Shown: positions 29,885-38,758, counted from the stretch's first letter. The stretch is DNA of 40,168 nucleotides from Myxococcota bacterium (GCA_028284525.1 JANQRO010000344.1:1-40168), one strand, 5' to 3'. Program-made: numbers and translations. Notes: generated by a model not told the origin, from the letters alone.

Positions 29885-31192
29885 CTACCAGCGACGCTCG
29901 AACCGATTGCGGAGTAGCACGGCCGCGAGGTTCATGACCACCAGGAAGAGCAACAGAACCAGGATCGCGGCGGCCGTCAGGGCCTCGAAGGCGCGTTCGG
30001 GACTGTCCGCCCACAGAAAGACCTGCACCGGGAGCACCGTCGCGGGGGACGTGAGACCCGTGGGCACGTCGACGATGAAGGCCACCATGCCGATCATCAG
30101 CAGGGGGGCGGTCTCTCCCAGCGCGCGGGCCATGCCGATGATGGTTCCCGTGAGGATTCCGGGGGTCGCGAGGGGGAGGACGTGGTGCACGACACACTGC
30201 AGCGGGGAGGCCCCGACGCCGAGCGCGGCTTCGCGGACCGAGGGCGGCACCGCGGCGAGGGCCGCCCGCGCCGCGATGATCACCACGGGCAGGGTCAGGA
30301 GGGCGAGCACGATCCCTCCGACCAACGGGGCCGATCGCGGCAGCGCCAAGAAGTTCAGCAGGAACGCCAGCCCGAGCAGACCGAAGACGATCGACGGCAC
30401 CGCCGCCAGGTTGTTGATGTTGACCTCGATGATGTCGGTCCAGCGGTTGCGCGGGGCGAATTCCTCGAGATAGACGGCCGTCGCGACACCCAGGGGGAAG
30501 CACAGGGCGAGGGTGACCGCGAGGGTCAAGGCGGTCCCGACGACCGATCCCCACACCCCGGCGAGCTCGGGCTCGCGGCTGTCGCCCGAGGTGAAGAAGC
30601 GCGTGTTGAGGCCCCCCTGGATCATCCCGCGCTCGTCCAGCGTCTGGAGCCACCCTACCTCGGCGTCGCTGAGCCGCCGTTCGCCTTCGGGAACGTCGAG
30701 AGCGACGCGCCCCTTGAAGAACAAGTCGGCGTCGTCGCTGATCGGAAGCGTCACCGCGCGACGCGTGCCGAGGATCGCGGGGTCGGACGCCACCGTGTCG
30801 CCGAGCTCGTAGGCCGCGCCGCTGCTCATCAACCCGCGGAGTCGGCGCTTCTCGCGCCGACCGGAGACCTCGGGAAACTCGGCGTAGAGGCTCGTGCGGA
30901 TCAGGCTCTCGTAGTTGGCCCTCGCCCAGACGGACGGATCCCCGCTCCCCTCCGGGTCGATGACGGCCGGGTCGAAGAAGATCTCGAGGGTGACGCTGTG
31001 CCCGAAGAACCCGCTGTAGCCCCGCACCGCGATGCTGCCGAGCAAGAGCACGAGGGCGCCGAGCGCGGCGGCGATCGAGAGGACGCCGTAGAGCCGAAAG
31101 CGCCGCTCGGCGGCGTAGCGTTTCCGCAAACGCCGCTCCGCCGCCTCGCTGTCCGTCCACGAAATGGCGACGTCCCGGGTCCCCTCACTCAT
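29885..31192 (-). CDS. pstA: Phosphate ABC transporter permease PstA with extended N-terminal periplasmic domain
   Basis: Polytopic C-terminal half with [39 protein letters not shown] and [12 protein letters not shown]; ~190 aa N-terminal insertion. Confidence 0.94.
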   Translation of the reverse strand: MSEGTRDVAISWTDSEAAERRLRKRYAAERRFRLYGVLSIAAALGALVLLLGSIAVRGYSGFFGHSVTLEIFFDPAVIDPEGSGDPSVWARANYESLIRTSLYAEFPEVSGRREKRRLRGLMSSGAAYELGDTVASDPAILGTRRAVTLPISDDADLFFKGRVALDVPEGERRLSDAEVGWLQTLDERGMIQGGLNTRFFTSGDSREPELAGVWGSVVGTALTLAVTLALCFPLGVATAVYLEEFAPRNRWTDIIEVNINNLAAVPSIVFGLLGLAFLLNFLALPRSAPLVGGIVLALLTLPVVIIAARAALAAVPPSVREAALGVGASPLQCVVHHVLPLATPGILTGTIIGMARALGETAPLLMIGMVAFIVDVPTGLTSPATVLPVQVFLWADSPERAFEALTAAAILVLLLFLVVMNLAAVLLRNRFERRW

Positions 31193-32555
31193 ACTGTTCT
31201 CGGTACTTCTTCACCACGCGCAGCGCGACGATGTTGAGCGTCAGCGTGACGAAGAACAGCACCAGCCCCAACGCAAACGCCGCGAGGGTCTTGGCGCTGT
31301 CGAATTCCTGGTCTCCCACCAGCAGGGTCACGATCTGCACCGTCACCGTGGTGACGGCGGCAAAGGGGTTGCCGGTGAGGTTCGCCGCGAGGCCGGCGGC
31401 CATCACCACGATCATGGTTTCCCCGACGGCCCGGGAGATCGCCAACAGCACGGCGCCGACGATCCCCGGGAGCGCCGCGGGGAGGACCACGCGGCGGATG
31501 GTCTCCGATTTCGTGCTTCCCAACGCGAGCGAGCCCTCTCGCAACGCCTGGGGGACGGCACTGATGACGTCGTCCGAGAGCGAAGAGACGAAGGGGACGA
31601 TCATCACGCCCATCACCAGCCCCGCCGCCAACGCGCTCTCCGAGGCCGCTTCGAGTCCGATCGACTCGGCGAACTGTCGAATCACCGGGCCCACCGAGAG
31701 CGCCGCAAAGAAGCCGTAGACCACGGTCGGGATGCCCGCGAGGATCTCGAGGGAGGGCTTCACCACGGCGCGCGTCCGCTCGCTCGCATAGTCCGACAGG
31801 TAGATTGCCGACATCAGTCCGATCGGAACCGCGACGACCATCGCGATCAGCGTGATCAGCGCGGTGCCGGCGAACACGGGAATCGCCCCAAAGGATCCCG
31901 AAGACCCCACCTGGTCGGCGCGCAGCGCGGTTTGCGGGCTCCAGTGCGTTCCGAAGAGAAAGTCGAAGGGGGTCACGAGGGCGAAGAAGCGCATCGCCTC
32001 GAAGACGAGAGAGAGCACGATTCCAATCGTGGTCAGGATCGCGATGGTCGAGCAGACGATGAGCGCCACCCGGACCGTGCGCTCCACCGCGTGACGCGCA
32101 CGGAGACGCGGGTGCACCCGTCGCAGGGCAAAGGCGAGGCCGCCGAGCGCCACCGCGAGTCCCACGCCGACCGTCGAGAGATCGCCGACGGCGCCGAGAC
32201 GCGTGTAGTGGTCGGCCACACGCTGCAGCGCGGGGGTCGGGTCGGTGCTCGTGATGTCGCCGCGGGCGAGCTGCCGCGCGTCCTCGAGAAAGCGGTCGAT
32301 CCGCTCCGGGGGGAGCTCGCGCACCGCCGCGGGAAGATCGGCGCGAACCAGCTCCTCGATCAGCGCGGGGCCGCCCACGGCTCCGATCAGCACGACGGCG
32401 AGCGCTGGAAGGCCACACCAGAGCGCGACATAGGCCCCGTGGTAGTGCGGACGCGAGTGCGCGGCGTCCCCGGCGCGGGCGGCCGCCCGGCGGCGGCCTG
32501 CGCCGAACGCGGTGGCGAGGAGTGCCAGGAGGGCGATCGAGAACGCGGTGAGCAT
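31185..32555 (-). CDS. pstC: Phosphate ABC transporter permease PstC
   Basis: FFALVTPFDFLFGTHWSPQ, IYLSDYASERTRAVVKPSLEILAGIPTVVYGFFAAL, ISRAVGETMIVVMAAG. Confidence 0.94.
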   Translation of the reverse strand: MLTAFSIALLALLATAFGAGRRRAAARAGDAAHSRPHYHGAYVALWCGLPALAVVLIGAVGGPALIEELVRADLPAAVRELPPERIDRFLEDARQLARGDITSTDPTPALQRVADHYTRLGAVGDLSTVGVGLAVALGGLAFALRRVHPRLRARHAVERTVRVALIVCSTIAILTTIGIVLSLVFEAMRFFALVTPFDFLFGTHWSPQTALRADQVGSSGSFGAIPVFAGTALITLIAMVVAVPIGLMSAIYLSDYASERTRAVVKPSLEILAGIPTVVYGFFAALSVGPVIRQFAESIGLEAASESALAAGLVMGVMIVPFVSSLSDDVISAVPQALREGSLALGSTKSETIRRVVLPAALPGIVGAVLLAISRAVGETMIVVMAAGLAANLTGNPFAAVTTVTVQIVTLLVGDQEFDSAKTLAAFALGLVLFFVTLTLNIVALRVVKKYREQYE

Positions 32556-32607
32556 GGGAGGGGCCGGGGAGCGGGCCGGGGTCCGACCTCTCCCATGGAG
32601 GGAAGAG

Positions 32608-33666
32608 CTAGGGCGCCGAGACGGCCGCCGTCATCGGGGTCATACCGCGCGCCGCGTTCCGGACTTCCGCGCGCTCCGCTTCGGGGAGCGGGATCAGGCC
32701 TTTGTCGGCGAGATAGCCTTCGTCCCCGGTCGCGCGATCGCTGGTGAACTCGTCGACGAATTCCTGGAGCCCGGGGACGACGCCGACGTGGGCTTTCTTG
32801 ACGTAGAAGTAGAGCGAACGGGAGATCCCGTAGTCGCCCGCGGCGATGTTCTCGAAGGTGGGTTCGACCCCGCCGACCTTGTTCCCCTGCACCTTGTCCG
32901 CGTTCTGATCGAGAAAGGAGAACCCGAAGATCCCGAAGGCGCTGGGGTTGGCCTCGAGCTTCTGGACGATCAGGTTGTCGTTCTCGCCGGCTTCGATGTA
33001 GGCGCCGTCCTCGCGGATGGCGTGGGCGACGGCCTTGAAGGCCTTCTTGTCCTCGCCTCGCAGCTTGCCCAGCATTGGAATCCCCGTTGCGCCGCCCTCC
33101 ATCGCGAGTTCGACGAAGGCGTCCCGGGTGCCCGAGGTCGGCGGCGGCCCCAGGACCTCGATCTTGGCCGCCGGAAGCGACGGGTCGACGTCCTTCCAGG
33201 TCGTGTAGGGGTTGGCGAAGAGCTTGCCCTGCACCGGAACCTCTTTCGCCAGCGCCCGGAAGATCTGCTCCTTGGTGAAGTCGAGGCGTTCGCCCCCCTT
33301 GGCGTTGGCCAGCACGATTCCGTCGAAGCCGATCTTCACCTCGACGATCTCCGTCACCCCGTTGCTCCGGCAGGTCTCGACCTCCGACTCCTTGATCTTT
33401 CGCGAGGAGTTGGTGACGTCGGGGGTGCCGACACCGACGCCGGAGCAGAAGAGCTTGAGGCCACCGCCGGACCCGGTGCTCTCGACGACCGGCGTCTTGA
33501 AGTCCGTGGACCTGCCAAAGGTCTCCGCCACCGCCGTCGAGAACGGGAAGACCGTCGACGAGCCGACGATCCGAATCTGATCGCGGGCTTCGGCGAGACC
33601 CGCGAGCCCGAGGCTCGCGAGGCCTGCGAACACCGCAACTATCTGTTTCACGTACGCAATCTCCAT
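32608..33666 (-). CDS. pstS: Phosphate ABC transporter substrate-binding protein
   Basis: Signal-like N terminus, RDQIRIVGSSTVFPFSTAVAETFG, VVESTGSGGGLKLFC, GPPPTSGTRDAFVELAM. Confidence 0.94.
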   Translation of the reverse strand: MEIAYVKQIVAVFAGLASLGLAGLAEARDQIRIVGSSTVFPFSTAVAETFGRSTDFKTPVVESTGSGGGLKLFCSGVGVGTPDVTNSSRKIKESEVETCRSNGVTEIVEVKIGFDGIVLANAKGGERLDFTKEQIFRALAKEVPVQGKLFANPYTTWKDVDPSLPAAKIEVLGPPPTSGTRDAFVELAMEGGATGIPMLGKLRGEDKKAFKAVAHAIREDGAYIEAGENDNLIVQKLEANPSAFGIFGFSFLDQNADKVQGNKVGGVEPTFENIAAGDYGISRSLYFYVKKAHVGVVPGLQEFVDEFTSDRATGDEGYLADKGLIPLPEAERAEVRNAARGMTPMTAAVSAP

Positions 33667-33813
33667 CCTGGGATCTGGGGGGACTCGTCCGGGGTGCGGC
33701 CCGAGCGGCGCGGCGCCCACGGCATCACCGGGTGTCCAGCCGCGGAGAGCGTCGGCCCGCCTCTCGACTCGCGCAAGAGGATTGGGGTTTTGCGGCCCGG
33801 ACGCCCGCGGGGG

Positions 33814-33833
33814 AACGTGAAGAAAACGTGAAG
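33814..33833. promoter_or_regulatory. Candidate Pho-box-like direct repeat between pstS and the porin
   Basis: AACGTGAAG (33814-33822) and AACGTGAAG (33825-33833), 11-bp periodicity; opposite strand reads CTTCACGTTTTCTTCACGTT. Confidence 0.5.
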
Positions 33834-33929
33834 ATTTTCGCATTCGCGTGGCGCCCGATGCCTCGCGTACCGTCCGGCGCCGCGATCCTGTGTGCCGCGA
33901 TCGACCCAACCATAGAAGGAGAAGAACGG

Positions 33930-35243
33930 GTGACGCAAGAGAACCGGAGGAGGGCGAGCATCGCCGTGGTGATGGCTCTGCCCTTTCTGGCCGCGCCGGC
34001 TGGCGCTGCCAACGAGGAACTGCTCCAGATCCTCCTCGACAACGGCGCCATCACCAGCGAGCAGTACGAGCGGCTGCGCGAGAAGGAGGAGCTCGAGGCC
34101 AAGGATTTCCCCAAGGTGGAGATGTCGGTGGGGCGCCGGGGCGTCCGGGTGAAGACCACGGACGGCCAGTTCGCCTTCAAGATCGGCGGCCGGGTCCACG
34201 TGCAGGCCTCCGGTCACCGCGGCCGGCTGGAGGGCGACGCGAGAAACGGGACGGAGATCCGCCGGGCGCGTTTCGACCTCGAGAGCACGCTCTACCGGGA
34301 CTGGCACTGGAAGGGCGAGGTCGACTGGGCGGACAACGACGTCGGGGTGAAGGACTTCTTCGTGTCGTACAGCGGCCTGGACGGGATCGGGCTCTCCGCC
34401 GGCCACCAGAAGCAGCCCTACAGCCTCGCCGTCGAGATGAGCTCGAACGACATCCCGTTCATCGAGCGCGGCGTCGACACCGATCTGATCCTTCCCTTCG
34501 CCGACCGCGCGATCGGCGTGCGGACCGACCTCTCCGGGGAGCGTTGGTACTTCGCCGGCGGGATCTACGGGGGGTCGGTCGACCCGGAGGAGCTCGGTAG
34601 CGAAGGCTGGGGTGTGGCGGGCCGTGTCGTGTACGCCCCGATCCTCGACGAACGCAGGGTCTTGCACCTCGGCGCCCGCTCCCTGTTCCGCGAGCCCGGC
34701 GACGACCAGACCCGTGTCCGCTCCGAAACCACCCATATGTCGAGCCTGTTCACCTCCGACACGGGGCTCCTGCAGGACATCGATCAGGCGGCCGTGGTCG
34801 GCCCGGAAGCGACGCTCGCCTGGGGACCCTTCTCCGTCGGCGGCGAGTACAACCACGCGTTCCTGCGCCGGAGCGGGAGCAGCAACCTCGTCTTCAACAG
34901 CTGGCACGTCGAGGCGACCTGGTCGCTCACCGGCGAGACGCGCGCGTCCGCCTACCGGATCGGCAGCGGCGAGTTCGAACGCCTCCACCCCGACCGCAAC
35001 TTCGGCCTCCAGTCGGGCGGCCCCGGCGCCTGGGAGCTCGCGGCGCGCTACGCCGCCATCGATCTGGACGACGAGGACGTGGAGGGGGGCGAGCAGGGGA
35101 CCTTCACCTTGGCGCTCAACTGGTACGTGAATCCAACCGTTCGACTCATGCTCGAGTGGTCCAAGATCCTGGACACCAACTCGACCAACCGGGACGCGGA
35201 AGATCTCGACGTGTTTCAAAGCCGCGTGCAGTTCGCGTTCTGA
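33930..35243 (+). CDS. Phosphate-selective porin OprO/OprP-like
   Basis: GTG start after AGAAGGAGAAG RBS-like sequence; signal peptide; FAFKIGGRVHVQASGHRG...RRARFDLESTLYRDWHWKGEVDWADNDVGVKDFFVSY; C-terminal aromatic FQSRVQFAF. Confidence 0.9.
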   Translation: MTQENRRRASIAVVMALPFLAAPAGAANEELLQILLDNGAITSEQYERLREKEELEAKDFPKVEMSVGRRGVRVKTTDGQFAFKIGGRVHVQASGHRGRLEGDARNGTEIRRARFDLESTLYRDWHWKGEVDWADNDVGVKDFFVSYSGLDGIGLSAGHQKQPYSLAVEMSSNDIPFIERGVDTDLILPFADRAIGVRTDLSGERWYFAGGIYGGSVDPEELGSEGWGVAGRVVYAPILDERRVLHLGARSLFREPGDDQTRVRSETTHMSSLFTSDTGLLQDIDQAAVVGPEATLAWGPFSVGGEYNHAFLRRSGSSNLVFNSWHVEATWSLTGETRASAYRIGSGEFERLHPDRNFGLQSGGPGAWELAARYAAIDLDDEDVEGGEQGTFTLALNWYVNPTVRLMLEWSKILDTNSTNRDAEDLDVFQSRVQFAF

Positions 35244-35349
35244 ACGCGGGTTGGCGGATGTTCGCGGAGGGGGGGCGCCACCGTGGTGAAGGGCAGGGCC
35301 GAAGCCGTCGGCGCTCGGGCACTGCGGCCCTGGCCGCCCGGCCCCTCGG

Positions 35350-36321
35350 CTAGGGGACGAAGTCGACGCCGTCCTCGGCGATCGCGATCTGTCCCCCGAA
35401 GTGCTGCGAGGCCGGCTCGGTGTACTGGCTGTCGAAGAGGGGGGGCGGGCGCAGCCGCGTGTAGACGAGCCCCAGGGCGCCGGCGCGGGATGCGATCGCC
35501 GCGACCTCCTCGAGGTCGAGGTGGAGGTCGGCCTCGCGGCGCAAGCGCTCGGCGTCGTCGCTGCCGGCCTCGATCGCCATGTCGACGGCGTTCTTCAGAA
35601 AGCCCTCCGCCACCAACACCCAGGCCCCTTCGGCGAAGCGCCCGAGCGCCTCCGGGTCGGGACCCACGCCGGAGACGACGATCGACTTGGGTCCGACCTC
35701 GAAGCGGAAGGCGAGCTGGGGGAGGGCTCCGGGGACGTCGCGTTCGACGCGCTCGGCCCGCACCGAAAGCTCGCCGCGGGTCTCGGCGAAGCGGTCGACC
35801 ACCTCCTCGACGGCGAAGGCGCCCCCGGCGGCCGGCAGCTCGAGCTCGCGCTCGAGGGCGTCGCGACCCGCGAGGTGGGCGGCAGCCAGCCCCTCGGCGA
35901 AGGCCGCCGTCCCCGGCGGCCCGACCAGACGCAGCGGGACCTCCCGGGGTGAGAGCCAGCCCGTGAGGAGCAGGTCGTCGAGGCCCACGGTGTTCTCGGG
36001 GAGGAGGCTGGTCAGGTACACCGCCGAGGGCTGGCGGAGCGGGATCTCGGCCCCGCGGAGCGCTTCGCTGACCCCGCGACCGGCGTCGACGAGGACGACC
36101 TCCCGGCCGAGCGCGATCGCGGTGGCGGGGCCGAGACGCCGGGGGTTCTCGTAGGCGCTGCCGGTGCCGACGGTGACGAGGGTCAGGGCCTCGAATTCGC
36201 GGGTGTCGAGCCATACCACCCCCGCCGCGATCTCTCGGTAGTTCCAGAGCTGGCAGGTCACGTACCAGCTCCCGATCACGGTGAGCAAGCCGAAGGCGAG
36301 CAGTCCGACGCGGCCGAGCAC
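35350..36321 (-). CDS. Membrane-anchored MBL-fold protein, probably catalytically degenerate
   Basis: N-terminal TM; TVGTGSAYENPRRLGPATAIALGREVVLVDAGRGVSEAL matches ElaC/arylsulfatase-type MBL proteins, but HxHxDH position reads TSLLPEN. Confidence 0.75.
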   Translation of the reverse strand: MLGRVGLLAFGLLTVIGSWYVTCQLWNYREIAAGVVWLDTREFEALTLVTVGTGSAYENPRRLGPATAIALGREVVLVDAGRGVSEALRGAEIPLRQPSAVYLTSLLPENTVGLDDLLLTGWLSPREVPLRLVGPPGTAAFAEGLAAAHLAGRDALERELELPAAGGAFAVEEVVDRFAETRGELSVRAERVERDVPGALPQLAFRFEVGPKSIVVSGVGPDPEALGRFAEGAWVLVAEGFLKNAVDMAIEAGSDDAERLRREADLHLDLEEVAAIASRAGALGLVYTRLRPPPLFDSQYTEPASQHFGGQIAIAEDGVDFVP

Positions 36322-36330
36322 CGGTCCTCC

Positions 36331-37200
36331 CTAGTCGAAGACCACGGTCTTGTTGCCGTACACCCAGACCCGGTCGTCCAGGTGGGCGCGCACCGCGCGG
36401 GCGAGCACCAGCTTCTCGAGATCGCGGCCCTTTCGGATCAGATCGGAGACCGAGTCGCGGTGGGAGCAGCGCGCCACATCCTGCTCGACGATGGGCCCCT
36501 CGTCGAGATCCGAGGTGGCGTAGTGGGCCGTCGCGCCGATCAGCTTCACCCCGCGCTTGGCGGCCTGGTGGTAGGGCTTGCTGCCGATGAAGGCGGGCAG
36601 GAAGGAGTGGTGGATGTTGATGATCCGGTGCGGCATGCGCTCGATGAATTCGGCGCTCAGGATCTGCATATAGCGGGCCATCACGACGAGGTCGATGTCG
36701 AGGGACTCGAGCAGCTCGAGCTCGCGCTCCTCTTGCACTCGCTTGGTGTCCTTGGTGACCGGGAACACCTCGTAGGCGATGCCGAACTGCTCGGCGATCG
36801 TCTTGAGGTCGGGGTGGTTGCTCACGATCAGCGGGATGTCGCAAGCGAGCTCGCCGGCCCGGTGTCGCAGCAACAGGTCGTAGAGACAGTGGTCGTACCG
36901 GGAGACGAAGATCGCGACGCGTTTGCGCTCGTCGCCAAAGGACAGACGCCAGGTCATGTCGAAGCGCCCGGCCATCTCATCGATCGCCCTGCGCAGCCCG
37001 CCGCGCTCGGTGTGGAGCTCGCGCAGGTCGAAGCGGATGCGCTGAAAGAATTGACCTTCTTCGGCGTCGGTGTGCTGGTCCGCGTCGAGGATATTGGCGC
37101 CGAGGCCGTAGAGGAGCTGGGCGAGGGCCGCGACGATGCCGCGCCGGTCGGGGCACGAGACCAGCAACGTCGCGAGAACATCGATCGGGGGATTCGGCAT
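36331..37200 (-). CDS. purU: Formyltetrahydrofolate deformylase
   Basis: LLVSCPDRRGIVAALAQLLYGLGANILDADQHTD ACT domain; SNHPDLKTIAEQFGI; MARYMQILS; INIHHSFLPAFIGSKPYHQAAKRGVKLIGATAHY. Confidence 0.96.
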   Translation of the reverse strand: MPNPPIDVLATLLVSCPDRRGIVAALAQLLYGLGANILDADQHTDAEEGQFFQRIRFDLRELHTERGGLRRAIDEMAGRFDMTWRLSFGDERKRVAIFVSRYDHCLYDLLLRHRAGELACDIPLIVSNHPDLKTIAEQFGIAYEVFPVTKDTKRVQEERELELLESLDIDLVVMARYMQILSAEFIERMPHRIINIHHSFLPAFIGSKPYHQAAKRGVKLIGATAHYATSDLDEGPIVEQDVARCSHRDSVSDLIRKGRDLEKLVLARAVRAHLDDRVWVYGNKTVVFD

Positions 37201-37298
37201 GGCGCGCGGAATCTAACCCATTTTCAGGCACTTACGAGATCGCGGGGGACGGTCTTCAGCTGGCCCGACCCGGCGCCGATTTGATATGTTGCAGCCAA

Positions 37299-37652
37299 GG
37301 GGAAATCACTCATTCCCCGAGTTCCGACAACCGGAACATGTGGGTCGGTTGGACGGGGCGACCCGAGGAGGCGGGAACGGCGACCGCCTATCCGATCGGG
37401 ACCCGATGCGGGGTCTGGGCCTCGCAGGGTGTGCCCCACGCCGGGACAGGAGGTGATTCGGTGGGAAAATCTAGCTCTACGGCGAGTGAGGTGGCGGCGT
37501 CCTAATCGCCAAACCGAATCGCTATTAGACGTCTCGGTGATTGTTGGGACGCATGATCCCAGCGCCACCGGCCCCAGGAGCGCGGCTGCCGTAGACCGCA
37601 TCAGGCCTTTGTCTCGCCAGATCTCACTGGCGAGGGGAGACCGCTCCTGGGG
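37299..37652 (+). ncRNA. Candidate structured RNA or structured leader of unknown family (strand tentative)
   Basis: At least eight successive perfect inverted repeats within ~350 nt (listed in findings); no convincing long CDS. Confidence 0.4.
37461..37505 (+). CDS. Possible 14-aa small ORF / leader peptide (VGKSSSTASEVAAS)
   Basis: AGGAGGTGA Shine-Dalgarno-like sequence 7 nt upstream of GTG; TAA stop; lies inside the structured region. Confidence 0.3.
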   Translation: MGKSSSTASEVAAS

Positions 37653-37738
37653 TTTCGTCGTTAAGGGCTCCCTCCCGACTGCGGCCTTCAGATCACCGCC
37701 CCGGGCGCCGATCTGCGTCGTGTTGGAAGGGGGCCTCG

Positions 37739-38758
37739 GTGCGAAGGCTCGCGTTCGCGACGATCGTCTTTGTCATCAGCCTCGCGGGGCTCGCCGCCGT
37801 GGCCGAGTTCACCCTGCGCCAGCGCTCGGACGCGACGACGAGCTGGCTGGTCCGCGACCCCGCGCTCAACTACAAGCTGAGCGACGCCCTCGACGGGGTG
37901 AACTCCTTGGGGATCCGCCATCCCGAGGAGCTCGGACGACACGATCCCGCCGTCGGGGTCCGGATCCTCGTGATCGGCGACTCCGTCGCCTGGGACGCGG
38001 ACGGGTTCGTCCACCGACTCGGTCGCCGGCTCCGGGCGGCGTCCCCCGATCGCCACGTCGAGGTGATCAACGCCGCGATTCCCGGCTACACGACCTACCA
38101 GCAGCGTCGATTCCTCGAGCGCGACCTCGAGCCGCTCGGCGCCGACCTCGTGCTGCACCAGTACTGCTTGAACGACAACTACCGCTTCCTCCACGAGATC
38201 GAGGAGGGGGGGCGTTGGGTGATCATCGCGGACGGCCCGCGACGAACATCGAGACCCTGGTGGCAGCGCAGCGCGTTGCTACGCCGCGTCGCGTTTCGTC
38301 TCCGAGCCGACACGCGAGAGCGCGACGAGCAAGTGCTCTACCCCTGGGAGCGGAACGAGTTTCGCACCGCGTGGGCCCCCGAGACCTGGCCGGAGCAGGA
38401 GGACCACATCCGCGCGATCCGCGACAGCGCACACCGGATGAACGCCCGGTTCGCGATGGTCACCGTTCCCTACGAGCCCCAGCTGAGCGACGCAGCGCTG
38501 CGGGAAGACCTCGACTACACCCTCTACCCACAGCGACAGCTCGCCGCCATCGCCGAACGCTTGGACACCGCGCACCTCGACCTGCACGCTGTCTTCCGCG
38601 CGTCTCGCGAGGGGGAGCTCTACACCGACAAGATCCACCTCACCGACGTCGGTCACGAGCTCGTGGCGGCAGAGCTCGAGGCGTTCCTCGACCGGGAGCG
38701 TCTGCTCCCGACCCCCGCGGAGTCGGTCGACGAGGTGGCCCGCGCTCCGCTCCCCTGA
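37739..38758 (+). CDS. SGNH/GDSL-like hydrolase family protein, membrane-anchored or secreted
   Basis: GTG start; N-terminal TM; VIGDSVAWDADGFVHRLG (block I), INAAIPGYTTYQQ, HQYCLNDN, DKIHLTDVGHELVA (block V DxxH). Confidence 0.8.
   Translation: MRRLAFATIVFVISLAGLAAVAEFTLRQRSDATTSWLVRDPALNYKLSDALDGVNSLGIRHPEELGRHDPAVGVRILVIGDSVAWDADGFVHRLGRRLRAASPDRHVEVINAAIPGYTTYQQRRFLERDLEPLGADLVLHQYCLNDNYRFLHEIEEGGRWVIIADGPRRTSRPWWQRSALLRRVAFRLRADTRERDEQVLYPWERNEFRTAWAPETWPEQEDHIRAIRDSAHRMNARFAMVTVPYEPQLSDAALREDLDYTLYPQRQLAAIAERLDTAHLDLHAVFRASREGELYTDKIHLTDVGHELVAAELEAFLDRERLLPTPAESVDEVARAPLP

Noticed and set aside
35216-36844. 542-aa ORF spanning the MBL gene and part of purU
   Set aside because: Out of frame with both conserved proteins; Arg/Pro-rich product.
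37299-37652. 6S RNA, RNase P, SRP RNA, cobalamin/TPP/FMN/GEMM riboswitch
   Set aside because: None of the conserved primary-sequence boxes I know for these families is present; left as unknown structured RNA.
37299-37690. tmRNA (one-piece or permuted), prompted by the short ORF ending EVAAS
   Set aside because: No GGTTCGANTCC T-arm, no TTCGACGG D-region and no CCA-bearing acceptor stem; the short ORF has its own Shine-Dalgarno, unlike a tmRNA tag.
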